The notes under the pieces: model-generated
Databases searched by the model: none
What the model was told of the DNA's origin: nothing
What the model saw: only the letters and a program-made list of their open reading frames with translations
Assembly (NCBI RefSeq): GCF_949774925.1
Contig: NZ_OX458932.1
Location: 2,046,001-2,110,000, forward strand
DNA from: Candidatus Methylacidiphilum fumarolicum
Lineage (GTDB): Bacteria; Verrucomicrobiota; Verrucomicrobiia; Methylacidiphilales; Methylacidiphilaceae
Direction: 5' to 3'
Length of the DNA stretch: 64,000 bases
Part shown: positions 9,319-18,622 of the stretch, in pieces
Layout: each line of letters starts with the position of its first letter
Position numbering within the stretch: position 1 is the first letter of the stretch
Made by a program: the position numbers and the translations under genes

Positions 9319-9867
9319 GTGGCTACTAAGCATATCGTTTACTTAGACGTTGAAACGCAGAATAGTGCTTCTGAGGTTGGAGGTTGGCAGAAAAAACATT
9401 TAATGCGGATTTCCATTGCTGTCATCTATAGCAGCCTGCATAACAAATATTTCATTTTTAGAGAAGAAGAAATAGATCAGCTGCTAGCCATGCTGAGAGA
9501 ATCGGATTGTATTGTCGGTTTCAATATCTTGGGATTTGATATACCAGTTCTTGATTCATATTCTGTTTTCAGTTTATCCACTCTTCCCTGTATCGATCTG
9601 CTCTTCGATATCGAAAAAAGAATTTCTAGACGCATCAAGCTCGAGCAGTTAGCCCGAGCAACTCTAGGAATAGGGAAAACAGCTCATGGTCTACAGGCTT
9701 TAAGATGGTGGAAAGAAGGAAAATTATTGGATATTGCAGAATATTGCTGCTACGACGTGAAGATTACAAAACTTCTCCATGAGTATGGAGTAAAAAACGG
9801 CAAAGTGTATTATTTTAATGAAAATGGTATTAAGGAACCAATACCAGTGAATTGGAAGATTGATTAA
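9319..9867 (+). CDS. DnaQ/RNase H-like 3'-5' exonuclease (YprB type)
   Basis: At 182 residues this is a stand-alone DEDD-family exonuclease domain. Exo I is IVYLDVETQ (Asp and Glu metal ligands, residues 6-14), Exo II is IVGFNILGFDIPVL (about 71-84), and Exo III lies in YCCYDVKITKLL with the final aspartate. The pattern with an FNxxxFD Exo II resembles the YprB ribonuclease H-like domain that is often fused to a helicase or TPR region; here it is alone. The start is GTG with only a weak ribosome site, so the N-terminus is approximate. Substrate (DNA or RNA) is unknown. Fur follows after about 80 bases and may be independent. Confidence 0.75.
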   Translation: MATKHIVYLDVETQNSASEVGGWQKKHLMRISIAVIYSSLHNKYFIFREEEIDQLLAMLRESDCIVGFNILGFDIPVLDSYSVFSLSTLPCIDLLFDIEKRISRRIKLEQLARATLGIGKTAHGLQALRWWKEGKLLDIAEYCCYDVKITKLLHEYGVKNGKVYYFNENGIKEPIPVNWKID

Positions 9868-9949
9868 ATTAACCTCCACACTTATTAATTGCTTTTCCTA
9901 TCTCTATTCTTGACTATCCTATCCTCTTTATTCATAGTGATTAAAGCTT

Positions 9950-10321
9950 ATGGCACGGAAAACTAAGCAAAAGGAAGCCATTGTCAGTGTATTGAGTAGC
10001 GCCGAAAGTCCATTGTCCCCTGCTGAAATTCAAACTAGAGCTTCTTTACTTGTCCCCTCCCTTGGTATAGCAACGGTTTATCGATTACTACGAATCCTAA
10101 AAGAAAACAAAAAAGTCGTAACCGTTGAAATTCCAGGAGAGTCTCCACGATATGAAATTTCTGGAAGGGCTCACCATCATCATTTCTATTGTCGAAACTG
10201 CCACCAAATTTTCGAATTTGGGAAATGCACTGACAAGATCGAAGAACTTGTTCCCAAAGGATTTCTTGTTCAGGAACATGAAATTATTCTCTATGGCCGT
10301 TGTCCTTCTTGTGCAAAATAA
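9950..10321 (+). CDS. Fur-family metal-dependent repressor
   Basis: This 123-residue protein has a winged-helix N-terminal half (SPLSPAEIQTRASL, GIATVYRLLRIL, the recognition helix being TVYRLLR) and a C-terminal dimerisation half with the regulatory site HHHHFYCRNC followed by a late CPSC. Both CxxC pairs that hold structural zinc are present. The family includes Fur (iron), Zur (zinc) and PerR (peroxide); the lack of the extended His/Asp-rich tail and the short N-terminus do not allow a choice between them. The nearest convergent unit is a transposon relic, so the target genes lie elsewhere. Confidence 0.88.
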   Translation: MARKTKQKEAIVSVLSSAESPLSPAEIQTRASLLVPSLGIATVYRLLRILKENKKVVTVEIPGESPRYEISGRAHHHHFYCRNCHQIFEFGKCTDKIEELVPKGFLVQEHEIILYGRCPSCAK

Positions 10322-10379
10322 GAGGAAGAGCTGTCTAAGAAAAAAGCGAAAGTGCGGCCTTATTCCACTTTAAGACATT

Positions 10380-12496
10380 CCCATTCCCCAGCGTTTTTCG
10401 TGGATAGTTCCCCATTAGAAACTGTTCCCAAGAACATGCTCGGGACTTGCTTACGCCTGACCTAAGTTCGTTCTTTTTGCCTTGATTTTGGAACTCGATA
10501 CCAAGGATTTGCCATGACCGTTTCGTTCTCCGGAGAAGCGGCGTGGTATTGACGAGCCGACGGAGCACCCACATGTCGCAATAGCAATAGCACCCGCGTT
10601 GAGTCCATCCGCTGCGGTTTATCGCTGCCTGAAGCCTGCTGCCCTGGAACAGTCCTCCCCTGTTGAGACTCCAATCGGATCATTACCTGTTTCTTCGGGA
10701 ATCCCTTTTCGAAAGAATCGCATGCAGCCGGTTCCACAGCGTCCACAGGCACATCTCCGGATCTTCAATCCTTTCCTTGAAATTGCATGCGCCAACCCGG
10801 TCTGCATAACTCGCATACTAGTAATACTGGCATACAAAATTGTCCCAAGTGTGATTCTTTGGATGGACATCACCACACTTCGGACAAAACCAGAGAGCTA
10901 TAGGCCAGGCTGATCTTTTCTCTAGGGTAACCTCCCCCATGCGCCAGCATTCGATTCGCTCCCGAAGCATCCAGGTCTGCAGCTTGATGATACATCTGGG
11001 AAGCTCCCTACGCAGAGTGCATCCCTGAATGTTGAGGATCTCCGATGTAGTCTCCAAAGGCTTTCGCAATGCAAGAAACTAGCGTAGGCTTCATGTTCAG
11101 CTGCCGTTCGATTTCCGCCTGCGCCTTGCGCAGCCGCTTTAGGCGCCTTTCGCTGCCTAGGTCGTTTTTTCTGATCCGTCCGGCGTTGCACGGGACTTTG
11201 GCATTCCCTCAGATCGAATGAAGCCTACCTCGCTTCTCCCTCTTTTCCTTGTGGACGCAAGACAACCGGACGAGCAGCTTGCCGAAGCCTTTCCCATACT
11301 GCTTCCCATGATCGTCGGTGAAGACCTCGAAGGAATCGGCATCGATGCCTCCGGCTTCGCCTTCCCGCCGCATCAGAATCTTCACTTCCACTGAATAATG
11401 AATCTCCGCCCGCCTCTTGTTCCGAACGATGAGGATGTCGCCCCGAATCTCCATCTAGCCAGCCAGAGGCATCAGGATCCTCTTGCCGAGCTCAAAACAC
11501 ATGAGGGAGATATATCGCCATCCATTCTCCTCGAAGGTCCGGTACATGCAGGCACCAAAGCTCGCCGAGCGGCTTGATTAAGTTCTCGGCTTCCGTCCAT
11601 CCTTCCATGCGGCGGATCTTAGGACCGATCGCCGTCGAAGAGGCGAAGAGCCGCTTCTCGACCGTCTCGCAGGCATCCTTGCGCACCCGCTTCCACATCC
11701 AGTTCTGCAACCCGTTCGGATTAGCATACCCTTCCGTTGCGATCCGATCCCACTCCCCACATTCGCGAGAGGCTTTCCGCGAAGCGGTCCATGCCGGAGA
11801 AAGAAACGAAAAAACACTCACTCTCTGTTGCGTAGCCAAGGCAAGAGTTCCGCAAGAAGCTCGAGCTTCTTGCGGTTTAGCGGCAGGCTCTTCGTTCGGG
11901 ATCATTCGCTGCCTCGTCTTGTCCGGCTTCACCAGGTTTCCCCATGGCCTCTGGTCTTTTCTTTTTGTATTGGCGCAAACTGAAAAGAGGGCTTGGGAAA
12001 GCAGGGAAGGATCGAAAGGAGCTCCTTGTGCATCTCTTTCTCCAGAGAAAGGGACTTGCCCGTTCATGACGGGAATTTTGGGTCCTAAGAGAGGAGCAAA
12101 ACTTCTAGGGGCCATTCAAAACCAAACCGGACCAGCCGGTCTTTGTGGGCGACCATGACCACCAGAGATCTCCCCTCCTCCATCTCCATCAGACGTGAGG
12201 AAATTCTTTCTCTTGTAGTTTGATCTGCTGCTTTTAATCCCCAGCCGTTCGTCCATCGGTTTGACTTGGGCCAGACAAAACCTTGCCAGATCTTGCCGCT
12301 GAGTCTTCAGATCCTCCCCCTTTTGCCCAGCGATGGAGACTGTTGGTAAGCGCATGTGCGGCGCTCTCATCGCCTTGTGGCTGATCACCCGCAGATAAAC
12401 CTTATGGGGATAATACCGCTGATTTGCCCAAGTCCGTTTGGCGGCTAATACCTCTTCCCGCCGTCTTTCGCTACAGCCTGTTGGCGCTCCGCCCAA
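10380..12496 (-). pseudogene. Decayed large TnpB-type transposase gene
   Basis: Read on the minus strand, the GC-rich block contains broken pieces of a long TnpB-like protein. A strand pair AEIHYSVEVKIL is followed by the RuvC-I segment GGIDADSFEVFTDDHGKQYG and GKGFGKLL (about 11454-11270). A zinc ribbon CPKCGDVHPKNHTWDNFVC follows near 10890-10830, and a tail resembling the DVNAA region after that. The N-terminal part runs through 12116-12496 and 11492-12115. Stops and frame changes separate the pieces, so no protein is made. The GIDxGxxEVFTDxxG form is the subtype often found in thermophile and cyanobacterial IS605-like elements and differs from the relic at 4289. Long plus-strand open frames here are antisense artefacts. 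Confidence 0.65.
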
Positions 12497-12647
12497 TCAG
12501 CACGTCAAACTTCCTCGACGAATATAGATTTGCCATGCTATTTATAACTAGATTAGCATCACAATATCAATAACTATTCTTTACTCTCTAGAACATCCAA
12601 GCCCTAGCTAAAGTAGCACCACCATTTTAAAGGGTTGAAAAGTGTTA

Positions 12648-14102
12648 TTACTTTAGGGCATCAACGCTTGAAGGATGAACTCCTAAAATTTCTTTTGCCT
12701 TTGATTCATCTCCTCCACATTCCTCAAGAACGTGATTATAAATCCAATGGAATAGCGTTTTCAGATTTTCGACGCGATTTTCTTTACGCTCTGCAGCCAC
12801 AATTTCTTCTATAAGAGTATTCAACTCTTTGCTAAAACTCTCGGCCGAGCTTGTCTTTTTTGAATCTTTTTTCTTTTGATAGAACCGAATTTCTTCTGGT
12901 AGATGGCAACTCTGAATCGTAGCGCTGGTTGCCAGAACCATCGCTCTTTGAATGACATTTTCTAATTCTCTAATATTCCCAGGCCAATGATAAGCCATGA
13001 GGTGTTTTATAGCATCCTGTGAAACCCGCGAAGCCGCATTGGGAAGATACCGACGGTGTTTTGCTAAAAAATGATCCACAAGAGCTGGAATGTCCTCCAC
13101 TCTTTCTCTTAGCGGAGGAAGTGTCAGCTTAACAACATTGAGTCGATAATAGAGATCAGCTCGAAACTCCCTTTTAGCCACAGCGGCAGCCAGATCTTTA
13201 TTAGTGGCTGCAATAATTCGCACATCTGTTTTGATCGGCTCGTTACTGCCCAATCTACAAAATTCCCCTTCCTGAAGCACTCTTAGAATTTTTGCCTGAG
13301 TAGTAATAGGCATCTCCCCTATTTCATCCAAAAATACAGTGCCTCCATCCCCTTGTTCAAACTTTCCAATCCGTTGTGCCATGGCACCTGTAAAGGAGCC
13401 TCTTTCATGACCAAAAAGCTCGCTTTCAAGAAGATTCTCTGGGATCGCAGCACAGTTTATAGCAATAAATGGTCTATTAGATCTAAGGCTATACTGATAA
13501 ATGGCTCTTGCTACAAGTTCTTTACCTGAGCCACTTTCTCCTACTATCAAAACGGTTGCATTCGTTGGAGCTACCTGCCCAATCAATTTGTAAACTTTCT
13601 GCATGGCCGGGCTGTTGCCAATGATTTGAAGGCCATGTCTGTCGACAGAAGAATGGGGACTTTCTTTAGAAGCCTCTTTAGTCAGTTTAGAAGCTTCCAT
13701 CGCCTTAATCAGGATCGATTTGAGCTCCAGAATGTTAAAAGGTTTTAGAATGTAATCATAAGCTCCTAACTTCATGGCTTCAATGGCAGTCTGACAGGTA
13801 CCATACGCAGTCATTATGATAACGATTTGTTGGGGAGAAAGCTTTCTTATTTCTTTTAATGTTTCCAACCCATTCTTTCCGCCCATTCTTATATCCATAA
13901 GGACAATATCGACCGTATTCGATCTTAGAAACTTCAATGCTTCTTCACCCGATTTGGCGTTATATGCCTTTAGAGGAAACTCCTCAAGAAACCTTTGAAA
14001 AGAATAAAACACATCTTCTTCGTCATCTACAATGAGTATCGACTGGCCAAAGGAATCTTCTGCTGGGGTGGAACGTAAATTAGTGACTTTTTCTTTCATC
14101 AT
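12648..14102 (-). CDS. NtrC-family sigma-54 response regulator
   Basis: The 484-residue protein has three parts. An N-terminal receiver (residues 18-140) carries the phosphorylation site in VDIVLMDIRMGGKNG. A central AAA+ domain has GESGSGKE (Walker A), the sigma-54 contact loop GSFTGA, GGTVFLDEIGEM (Walker B) and the arginine region PLRERVEDIP. A C-terminal Fis-like helix-turn-helix reads ECGGDESKAKEILGVHPSS. The domain order is that of a two-component activator that opens sigma-54 promoters with ATP. The protein stops only 11 residues after the first HTH helix, so the recognition helix is short and atypical. No sensor kinase gene lies beside it, so its signal and targets are unknown. Confidence 0.92.
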   Translation of the reverse strand: MMKEKVTNLRSTPAEDSFGQSILIVDDEEDVFYSFQRFLEEFPLKAYNAKSGEEALKFLRSNTVDIVLMDIRMGGKNGLETLKEIRKLSPQQIVIIMTAYGTCQTAIEAMKLGAYDYILKPFNILELKSILIKAMEASKLTKEASKESPHSSVDRHGLQIIGNSPAMQKVYKLIGQVAPTNATVLIVGESGSGKELVARAIYQYSLRSNRPFIAINCAAIPENLLESELFGHERGSFTGAMAQRIGKFEQGDGGTVFLDEIGEMPITTQAKILRVLQEGEFCRLGSNEPIKTDVRIIAATNKDLAAAVAKREFRADLYYRLNVVKLTLPPLRERVEDIPALVDHFLAKHRRYLPNAASRVSQDAIKHLMAYHWPGNIRELENVIQRAMVLATSATIQSCHLPEEIRFYQKKKDSKKTSSAESFSKELNTLIEEIVAAERKENRVENLKTLFHWIYNHVLEECGGDESKAKEILGVHPSSVDALK

Positions 14103-14219
14103 AATGCTAACTACATTTCTTTTATTGTAAGGTACTTTTAAAGTAATTTACAACCCAATGACAATTTAGAAAGAAAGAGCGGTTGATTTTTACCATAAGG
14201 CTTTTAAAATCATATCTAT

Positions 14220-14723
14220 ATGACCAATAATAAATTTATTTCTCTCATAAAGACTACGAATTTCTTGTATATAATTATAATAACGCTTTTTTTTTATTTT
14301 TTACCACTACCCTTTCTTTTAGCTTCTGAAAATCCCAAATGGCTAACCAATTATGCACAAGCCCTTTCCGAAGCTAAAAAAGAAAACAAAATGGTGTTAA
14401 TGAACTTTACCGGATCTGATTGGTGTCCTTGGTGCCAAAAACTTGATAGAGAAGTTTTTTCAACTCAAGAGTTCAAAAACTATGCTCAAAAAAATCTCGT
14501 CTTACTCGAAGTTGATTTCCCTCAGCATAAAACTCAATCGGCAGAATTAAAAAAACAGAATGAGGATTTAGCAAACCAATACAACGTGGATTCTTTTCCA
14601 ACATTGATCCTTTTGTCTCCAAACGGGGAAGAGCTTTCCACCTTTGGCTATATGCCTGGGGGACCAGGACCATTCATTGACAAAATTGAGAAATTACATC
14701 AAAAAATCATTTCCAAAAACTAA
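14220..14723 (+). CDS. Exported thioredoxin-like protein (CPWC)
   Basis: A 167-residue protein starting with a long hydrophobic export segment (FLYIIIITLFFYFLPLPFLL), then a thioredoxin fold. The redox motif is WCPWC (Cys69 and Cys72), and SFPTL near residue 125 supplies the cis-proline. The insert LDREVFSTQEFKNY after the active site is typical of the Thioredoxin_7/DsbD-gamma-like group that works in the periplasm, often in disulfide reduction or as a partner of cytochrome maturation. The next two genes encode small exported coiled-coil proteins, but whether they are substrates cannot be told. Confidence 0.82.
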   Translation: MTNNKFISLIKTTNFLYIIIITLFFYFLPLPFLLASENPKWLTNYAQALSEAKKENKMVLMNFTGSDWCPWCQKLDREVFSTQEFKNYAQKNLVLLEVDFPQHKTQSAELKKQNEDLANQYNVDSFPTLILLSPNGEELSTFGYMPGGPGPFIDKIEKLHQKIISKN

Positions 14724-14838
14724 CGCTTCTGTTCATGAATTTCTTCTTGAATGCGACGAACTTGACAGCCTTCTAATTTTTTTTCTAAAAAAAGAAACAC
14801 AGTTTCTATTCATGGTTTAAAAAAGGATGAGGAATACA

Positions 14839-15225
14839 ATGAAAATGAAAAAGTTAAAGTATATTAGCTGTTGTTTTGCTCTTGGAAGCCTTCTGTTGTC
14901 TCCACTTTTTGCTCAAAATCCTGTTGAATCTCAAGCTGATCCCCAAGCACAATCTTCTTCTTCTGAAAACTCCCATCCTCATGGAAAAGCCTATAGGCAT
15001 AAAATGGCTAGAGAGATGCATGAAAGAATGCAGCGATTGATGGATAAACAGGATGAGGAATTAAAGAAACTGGCTAACGAAATGAACAAGGCTCCTAAAG
15101 ACCAAAAATTGGATAAAGTTGTTACCCTTTTAAATACCTTAGTCAATCAGCGTATTCAGATGCATGAAGAAATGAAAGCGATGCATCATAAAATGATGGG
15201 AAATCATAAAGAACATCATGAATAA
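14839..15225 (+). CDS. Small exported His/Met-rich coiled-coil protein
   Basis: The ATG at 14839 (MKMKKLKYIS) has a GAGG site 5 bases upstream; the ATG at 14827 lies inside that site and is less likely. A signal peptide (YISCCFALGSLLLSPLFAQ) is followed by a low-complexity Ser/His linker and a helical region. That region, MARE MHERMQRLMDKQDEEL and onward, is rich in Lys, Glu, Met and His and ends in HHKMMGNHKEHHE. This resembles periplasmic metal-sensing or chaperone-like proteins of the CpxP/ZraP/CnrR superfamily in general appearance, but no signature LTxxQ motif is seen, so the link is weak. The next gene is a paralogue, and the two overlap by 8 bases. Confidence 0.55.
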   Translation: MKMKKLKYISCCFALGSLLLSPLFAQNPVESQADPQAQSSSSENSHPHGKAYRHKMAREMHERMQRLMDKQDEELKKLANEMNKAPKDQKLDKVVTLLNTLVNQRIQMHEEMKAMHHKMMGNHKEHHE

Positions 15226-15778
15226 AAGGGGCACTTCAAAGAAGAATTCCTTTCCATGTTTTTTCCACTTTCCTCAGAGGTTTTCTATTGGGCATAATCA
15301 CTGGATTGCTTCCTTTCTTTTTTTCTTTCTAATTGGAACTGGAATCTACTCTCTTACAGCCCAAGCTCCTCCTCAACCTCATAGCCTCAAAGGAAGCTCT
15401 GAGGATCAACTGTTGGATGCTAATCAGCGAGCCGTTGTATCGGAAATGCAAGAAAGCTTTCGCAGACTACTTGATAAACAGGACAAAGAGCTTGACGAGC
15501 TTCTTAAAGAATTGAAAAAGGCTCCCAAAGAAAAAAAAGTCGATTGTTTAACCACGATTATTACTCGTTTGATCGAACAAAGGAAAGAGATGCATCAGGA
15601 AATGGATGCGATGCGTTCTCGAATGCGTGAGCTAAAATCTCTTTCCCAATCATCCAGCCTTCCAAATGCCTTTGAACCCCCGGCCGCCCCCTCTTCCAAT
15701 GCTTCTTCCAATGCTTCCTCTCCACCCCCCTCTGCTCAGCCCAATCAAGATTCTCAAGACAACGAAACAGCTCGTTAA
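15218..15778 (+). CDS. Membrane-anchored paralogue of the coiled-coil protein
   Basis: This 186-residue protein has a hydrophobic segment near residues 30-46 (WIASFLFFFLIGTGIYSL) that acts as signal or anchor, then a helical domain collinear with the upstream protein. Compare LLDKQDKELDELLKELKKAP with LMDKQDEELKKLANEMNKAP: the repeated KAPK and RIQMHEEM/RKEMHQEM blocks mark a tandem duplication. The C-terminal 50 residues are Ala/Ser/Pro-rich and disordered. The start overlaps the preceding stop by 8 bases, so translational coupling is likely. Function is not known. Confidence 0.55.
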   Translation: MNKRGTSKKNSFPCFFHFPQRFSIGHNHWIASFLFFFLIGTGIYSLTAQAPPQPHSLKGSSEDQLLDANQRAVVSEMQESFRRLLDKQDKELDELLKELKKAPKEKKVDCLTTIITRLIEQRKEMHQEMDAMRSRMRELKSLSQSSSLPNAFEPPAAPSSNASSNASSPPPSAQPNQDSQDNETAR

Positions 15779-15821
15779 ATCCCTTTTCTTTTTTTCCCAG
15801 TTTCGCCAAGATTATTAATAA

Positions 15822-16751
15822 ATGAACCCACCGGCTGTGACTGTTGCCATTCCCACCTATAATGGCGAAAAAACGATCGAAAAGGCCATTCTTAGTGCTC
15901 TCAATCAGTCATGGCCAAACATAGAGATACTCGTCATTAACAATGGGTCTACGGATAAAACAGCTGAAATTATTGAAAGGTTTAGGGGAGCGGTTTTGCA
16001 TGTTTTTTTCAAAGAAAAAATAGGTAGAGCCAAAGCCAGAAATGAAGCATTGCAAAGAGCCAATGGCCACTGGATACAATGGCTCGATCACGACGATTAC
16101 TTAGAGCCAAATAAAATCAAAAATCACTTTTCTCTAACAACCGAATTAGATGCTATTGATGTCTTCTATTCCCCTATCATAGCTGTTTCTCCGGAAGGAA
16201 AAGAGAAATATGTCCCATCGGCTGAAACGATGCACAAACCACTGCTTTCTCTCTGGTTTTCCTCCGAACTGCCCCAAACGGGTGGGTATCTTTGGAAAAA
16301 AGAATCGGCTATAAAAATTGGTGGCTGGAGCGATGATGCCCCACTGTTTGATGATTATGAACTTGTAGGAAGAGCCATTCAATCGAATTTAAGATTTTCT
16401 TTGACGCCGATTCCTGGGGCTTATTGGAATTATAGAGACAAGCCTATGCCGCATGAACAAGCTTTAGATTTTATTGACCAAAAAAAGAAATGCATGGATA
16501 GGATGGTGCAATGGTTGGTTCAAACTGGCCGCATGGATCCTGAGCTTCAAATAGAAATTGGTAAAGCCTATTTTTTAATTGCTAGATGGCTTGCAAGAGA
16601 AGGGAAAATAGAGGAAGCAGTGGCTTTAGAAAGAAAGCAAAAAGCATTAGGCCTTTTTTTTGTCGATGGGTCTTGGAGATACAATGTTTTGTATTCTCTT
16701 TTTGGATTTTTTGCTACTGAAAAAATTCAAAGCCTTTTTAGGCACAGATGA
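15822..16751 (+). CDS. Family 2 glycosyltransferase
   Basis: A GT-A fold enzyme of 309 residues. It opens with VTVAIPTYNGEKTI, has the nucleotide-sugar segment INNGSTDKT, and the metal-binding acidic motif WLDHDDYL near residue 88. A second acidic motif DDYELVGRA near residue 183 fits the acceptor/base region. Such enzymes use a nucleotide-sugar to extend a surface glycan on the cytosolic side of the membrane. The next gene is a clear paralogue (WIQWLDHDDYL against WIQYLDHDDYL), so the pair arose by duplication. Donor and acceptor cannot be predicted. Confidence 0.85.
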   Translation: MNPPAVTVAIPTYNGEKTIEKAILSALNQSWPNIEILVINNGSTDKTAEIIERFRGAVLHVFFKEKIGRAKARNEALQRANGHWIQWLDHDDYLEPNKIKNHFSLTTELDAIDVFYSPIIAVSPEGKEKYVPSAETMHKPLLSLWFSSELPQTGGYLWKKESAIKIGGWSDDAPLFDDYELVGRAIQSNLRFSLTPIPGAYWNYRDKPMPHEQALDFIDQKKKCMDRMVQWLVQTGRMDPELQIEIGKAYFLIARWLAREGKIEEAVALERKQKALGLFFVDGSWRYNVLYSLFGFFATEKIQSLFRHR

Positions 16752-16828
16752 AAATGGTGTTGTCCAGCCGAAAATTATTGAGAATCGAAAAAATATAAAA
16801 TAAAAAGGATTCTATATCTTTTTACAAG

Positions 16829-17782
16829 ATGGATCCAAAAGTCACCATTGGCATTCCTGCATATAATCCTGGAAAATGGATTATCCAAACTTTAGAAAGT
16901 GTTATATCCCAGGCTTGGGAAAAAAAAGAAATAATAGTGATTGACTCAGGTTCTACTGATGAAACTCCTTCTATTTTAAACAAATACAAGGATAAAATTA
17001 AGCTTATCAGTCTAAAAAAAACAGTGGATACCGCTGAGAGTCGAAATTTAATCCTTTTAGAAGCAACTGGCGAATGGATTCAATACCTAGATCATGACGA
17101 TTATTTAGTGGAAGGAAAAATAAAAACTCAATTTGAGGAAGCAAAAGAACAGATCGATTCTGCCGATGTCTTATACTCTCCTACTTATGTTGAAATCTGG
17201 AAAAATGGGGCATCTATCCTCCAAAATAATTTGCTAGGCGCTGACTCCTACAAAGATCCTTTAATTTTATGGCTTTCCTGGGATATGCCACAAATAGGAT
17301 CCTATATTTGGCGAAAACAATCCCTGCTTAAAATTGGCGGATGGGACAACTTACATCTTTGTGAAGATTATAGCCTTTATATGCGCGCCATTACAAATAA
17401 ATTGAAGTTTGTTTATTGTCCTACTCCTGGAGCTGTATATCGTGTAGGTCATAGGCGCAGCCGAGCGGTTAGCCATTTTATAGAAATTCTTAAGGATCAT
17501 GATGCTCTCCTTGAGGAAATGATTGAATATTTGAAAAAAGAAAAGATGCTCACTGAAACAAGACAAGCAGCCATTCTAAAAAACCGATTTCAAAAGTTTC
17601 TAGCCTATAAATCCGTAGATCTCTCTATGGCTGATGCCTATTTCAAAAAACATAAGGAATTATTGGAACAAAAATTGTCTTTCCGTTATCGCTTTGCTCT
17701 TTCTTTAGGGCTTTCCTTTTCAGATATGAACAAAATCAAATACATGAGCAGACGTCTCTTGCCTTTCTTTAAAGAGAGATAG
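16829..17782 (+). CDS. Family 2 glycosyltransferase (paralogue)
   Basis: A 317-residue GT2 enzyme with VTIGIPAYNPGKWI at the start, DSGSTDETPSI in the donor site and LDHDDYL as the metal-binding motif. It matches the preceding gene over most of its length, including MPQIGSYIWRKQS and the later CEDYSLYMRAI motif. The two lie 77 bases apart on the same strand and probably act in one pathway for lipopolysaccharide or exopolysaccharide. The next two genes run on the opposite strand, so the transcript ends here. Confidence 0.85.
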   Translation: MDPKVTIGIPAYNPGKWIIQTLESVISQAWEKKEIIVIDSGSTDETPSILNKYKDKIKLISLKKTVDTAESRNLILLEATGEWIQYLDHDDYLVEGKIKTQFEEAKEQIDSADVLYSPTYVEIWKNGASILQNNLLGADSYKDPLILWLSWDMPQIGSYIWRKQSLLKIGGWDNLHLCEDYSLYMRAITNKLKFVYCPTPGAVYRVGHRRSRAVSHFIEILKDHDALLEEMIEYLKKEKMLTETRQAAILKNRFQKFLAYKSVDLSMADAYFKKHKELLEQKLSFRYRFALSLGLSFSDMNKIKYMSRRLLPFFKER

Positions 17783-17810
17783 ACCTAAAAAAGCCAGCTT
17801 TGATTGTTCC

Positions 17811-18614
17811 CTATTTTCTTTGATTGAGATCCGTCTGAGCAGTGTTGCTATGATCGCAGCTTTTAGACAATTCAAAAAGTTTGCTATACCTAAAAAAATT
17901 AGAAAAGGCCGCCATGGAGGCCACATAGAATCCTGGGAACCCATCAAGAAAACCTAATTTCAAAATGTAGCTTCTAAAAAATCTCCAGGGAGGTCTAAAG
18001 AGCACATCGAGCCAATTCCACGCCCTTCCTTTTTCTAATGCTTCTTTAGCAAAAGAACTAGCGTACTCTGGAAGTTTAGTAATCGTAAAATCGATCGTAG
18101 GAAATGAATAATGGAGGAGCTCTCCTTTCAATTTTTTGACCTTTCCTTGAACGATCACTTTATCATGCTCTCTACTGCCTCCCCACCGCCCATAATCTTT
18201 TCGAAAAAGCCTCAAATTGTAATCAGGATAAAAATCCCCATGGGTGATCCACCGATCGATTAACCATGTTTTCCTTGGAAAATAAGCCCCAACGTACTTC
18301 AGGTGATCTTCTCTAAAAAAGTCATGGATATCTTGCCGTAATGCCTCCGAGACAACTTCATCGGCATCCAATCCTAAAACCCACTGATAAGAAGCCAAAT
18401 CAAGGGCTATATTTTTTTGATCTCTACGACAGCTCCACGGCCTTTCTTCCACACGTGCTCCATAAAGCTTTGCCACAGATTCCGTTTCATCGGTACAATC
18501 GTTGATGACGAGAATAATTTCGCTGACCCATGAGGCAACACTGCCTAAACTTTTGGGCAAATTATGCGCCTGGTTCTTCGCTATCATCGTTAGGCTTATC
18601 GGTAGTTTATCCAT
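17811..18614 (-). CDS. WaaE/KdtX-like family 2 glycosyltransferase
   Basis: A 267-residue GT2 protein beginning ISLTMIAKNQAHNL, with the donor motif VINDCTDETESVAK and the metal motif GLDADEVVSE. The later segments GDFYPDYNLRLFRKDYGRWGG and HDKVIVQGKVKKLKGELLHY are the hallmarks of the subgroup that holds WaaE (KdtX), which adds a glucose to the LPS inner core, and related lipid-A core enzymes. That points to LPS core assembly. It shares its strand with the deacetylase that starts 9 bases upstream, so the pair is probably co-transcribed. Confidence 0.82.
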   Translation of the reverse strand: MDKLPISLTMIAKNQAHNLPKSLGSVASWVSEIILVINDCTDETESVAKLYGARVEERPWSCRRDQKNIALDLASYQWVLGLDADEVVSEALRQDIHDFFREDHLKYVGAYFPRKTWLIDRWITHGDFYPDYNLRLFRKDYGRWGGSREHDKVIVQGKVKKLKGELLHYSFPTIDFTITKLPEYASSFAKEALEKGRAWNWLDVLFRPPWRFFRSYILKLGFLDGFPGFYVASMAAFSNFFRYSKLFELSKSCDHSNTAQTDLNQRK

Positions 18615-18622
18615 GAGAGCAA

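Noticed and set aside
11492-12158. Overlapping 194- and 207-codon frames on opposite strands
   Set aside because: Only the minus strand fits the TnpB-like relic and even it is broken; the plus-strand frame has no family match or ribosome site.
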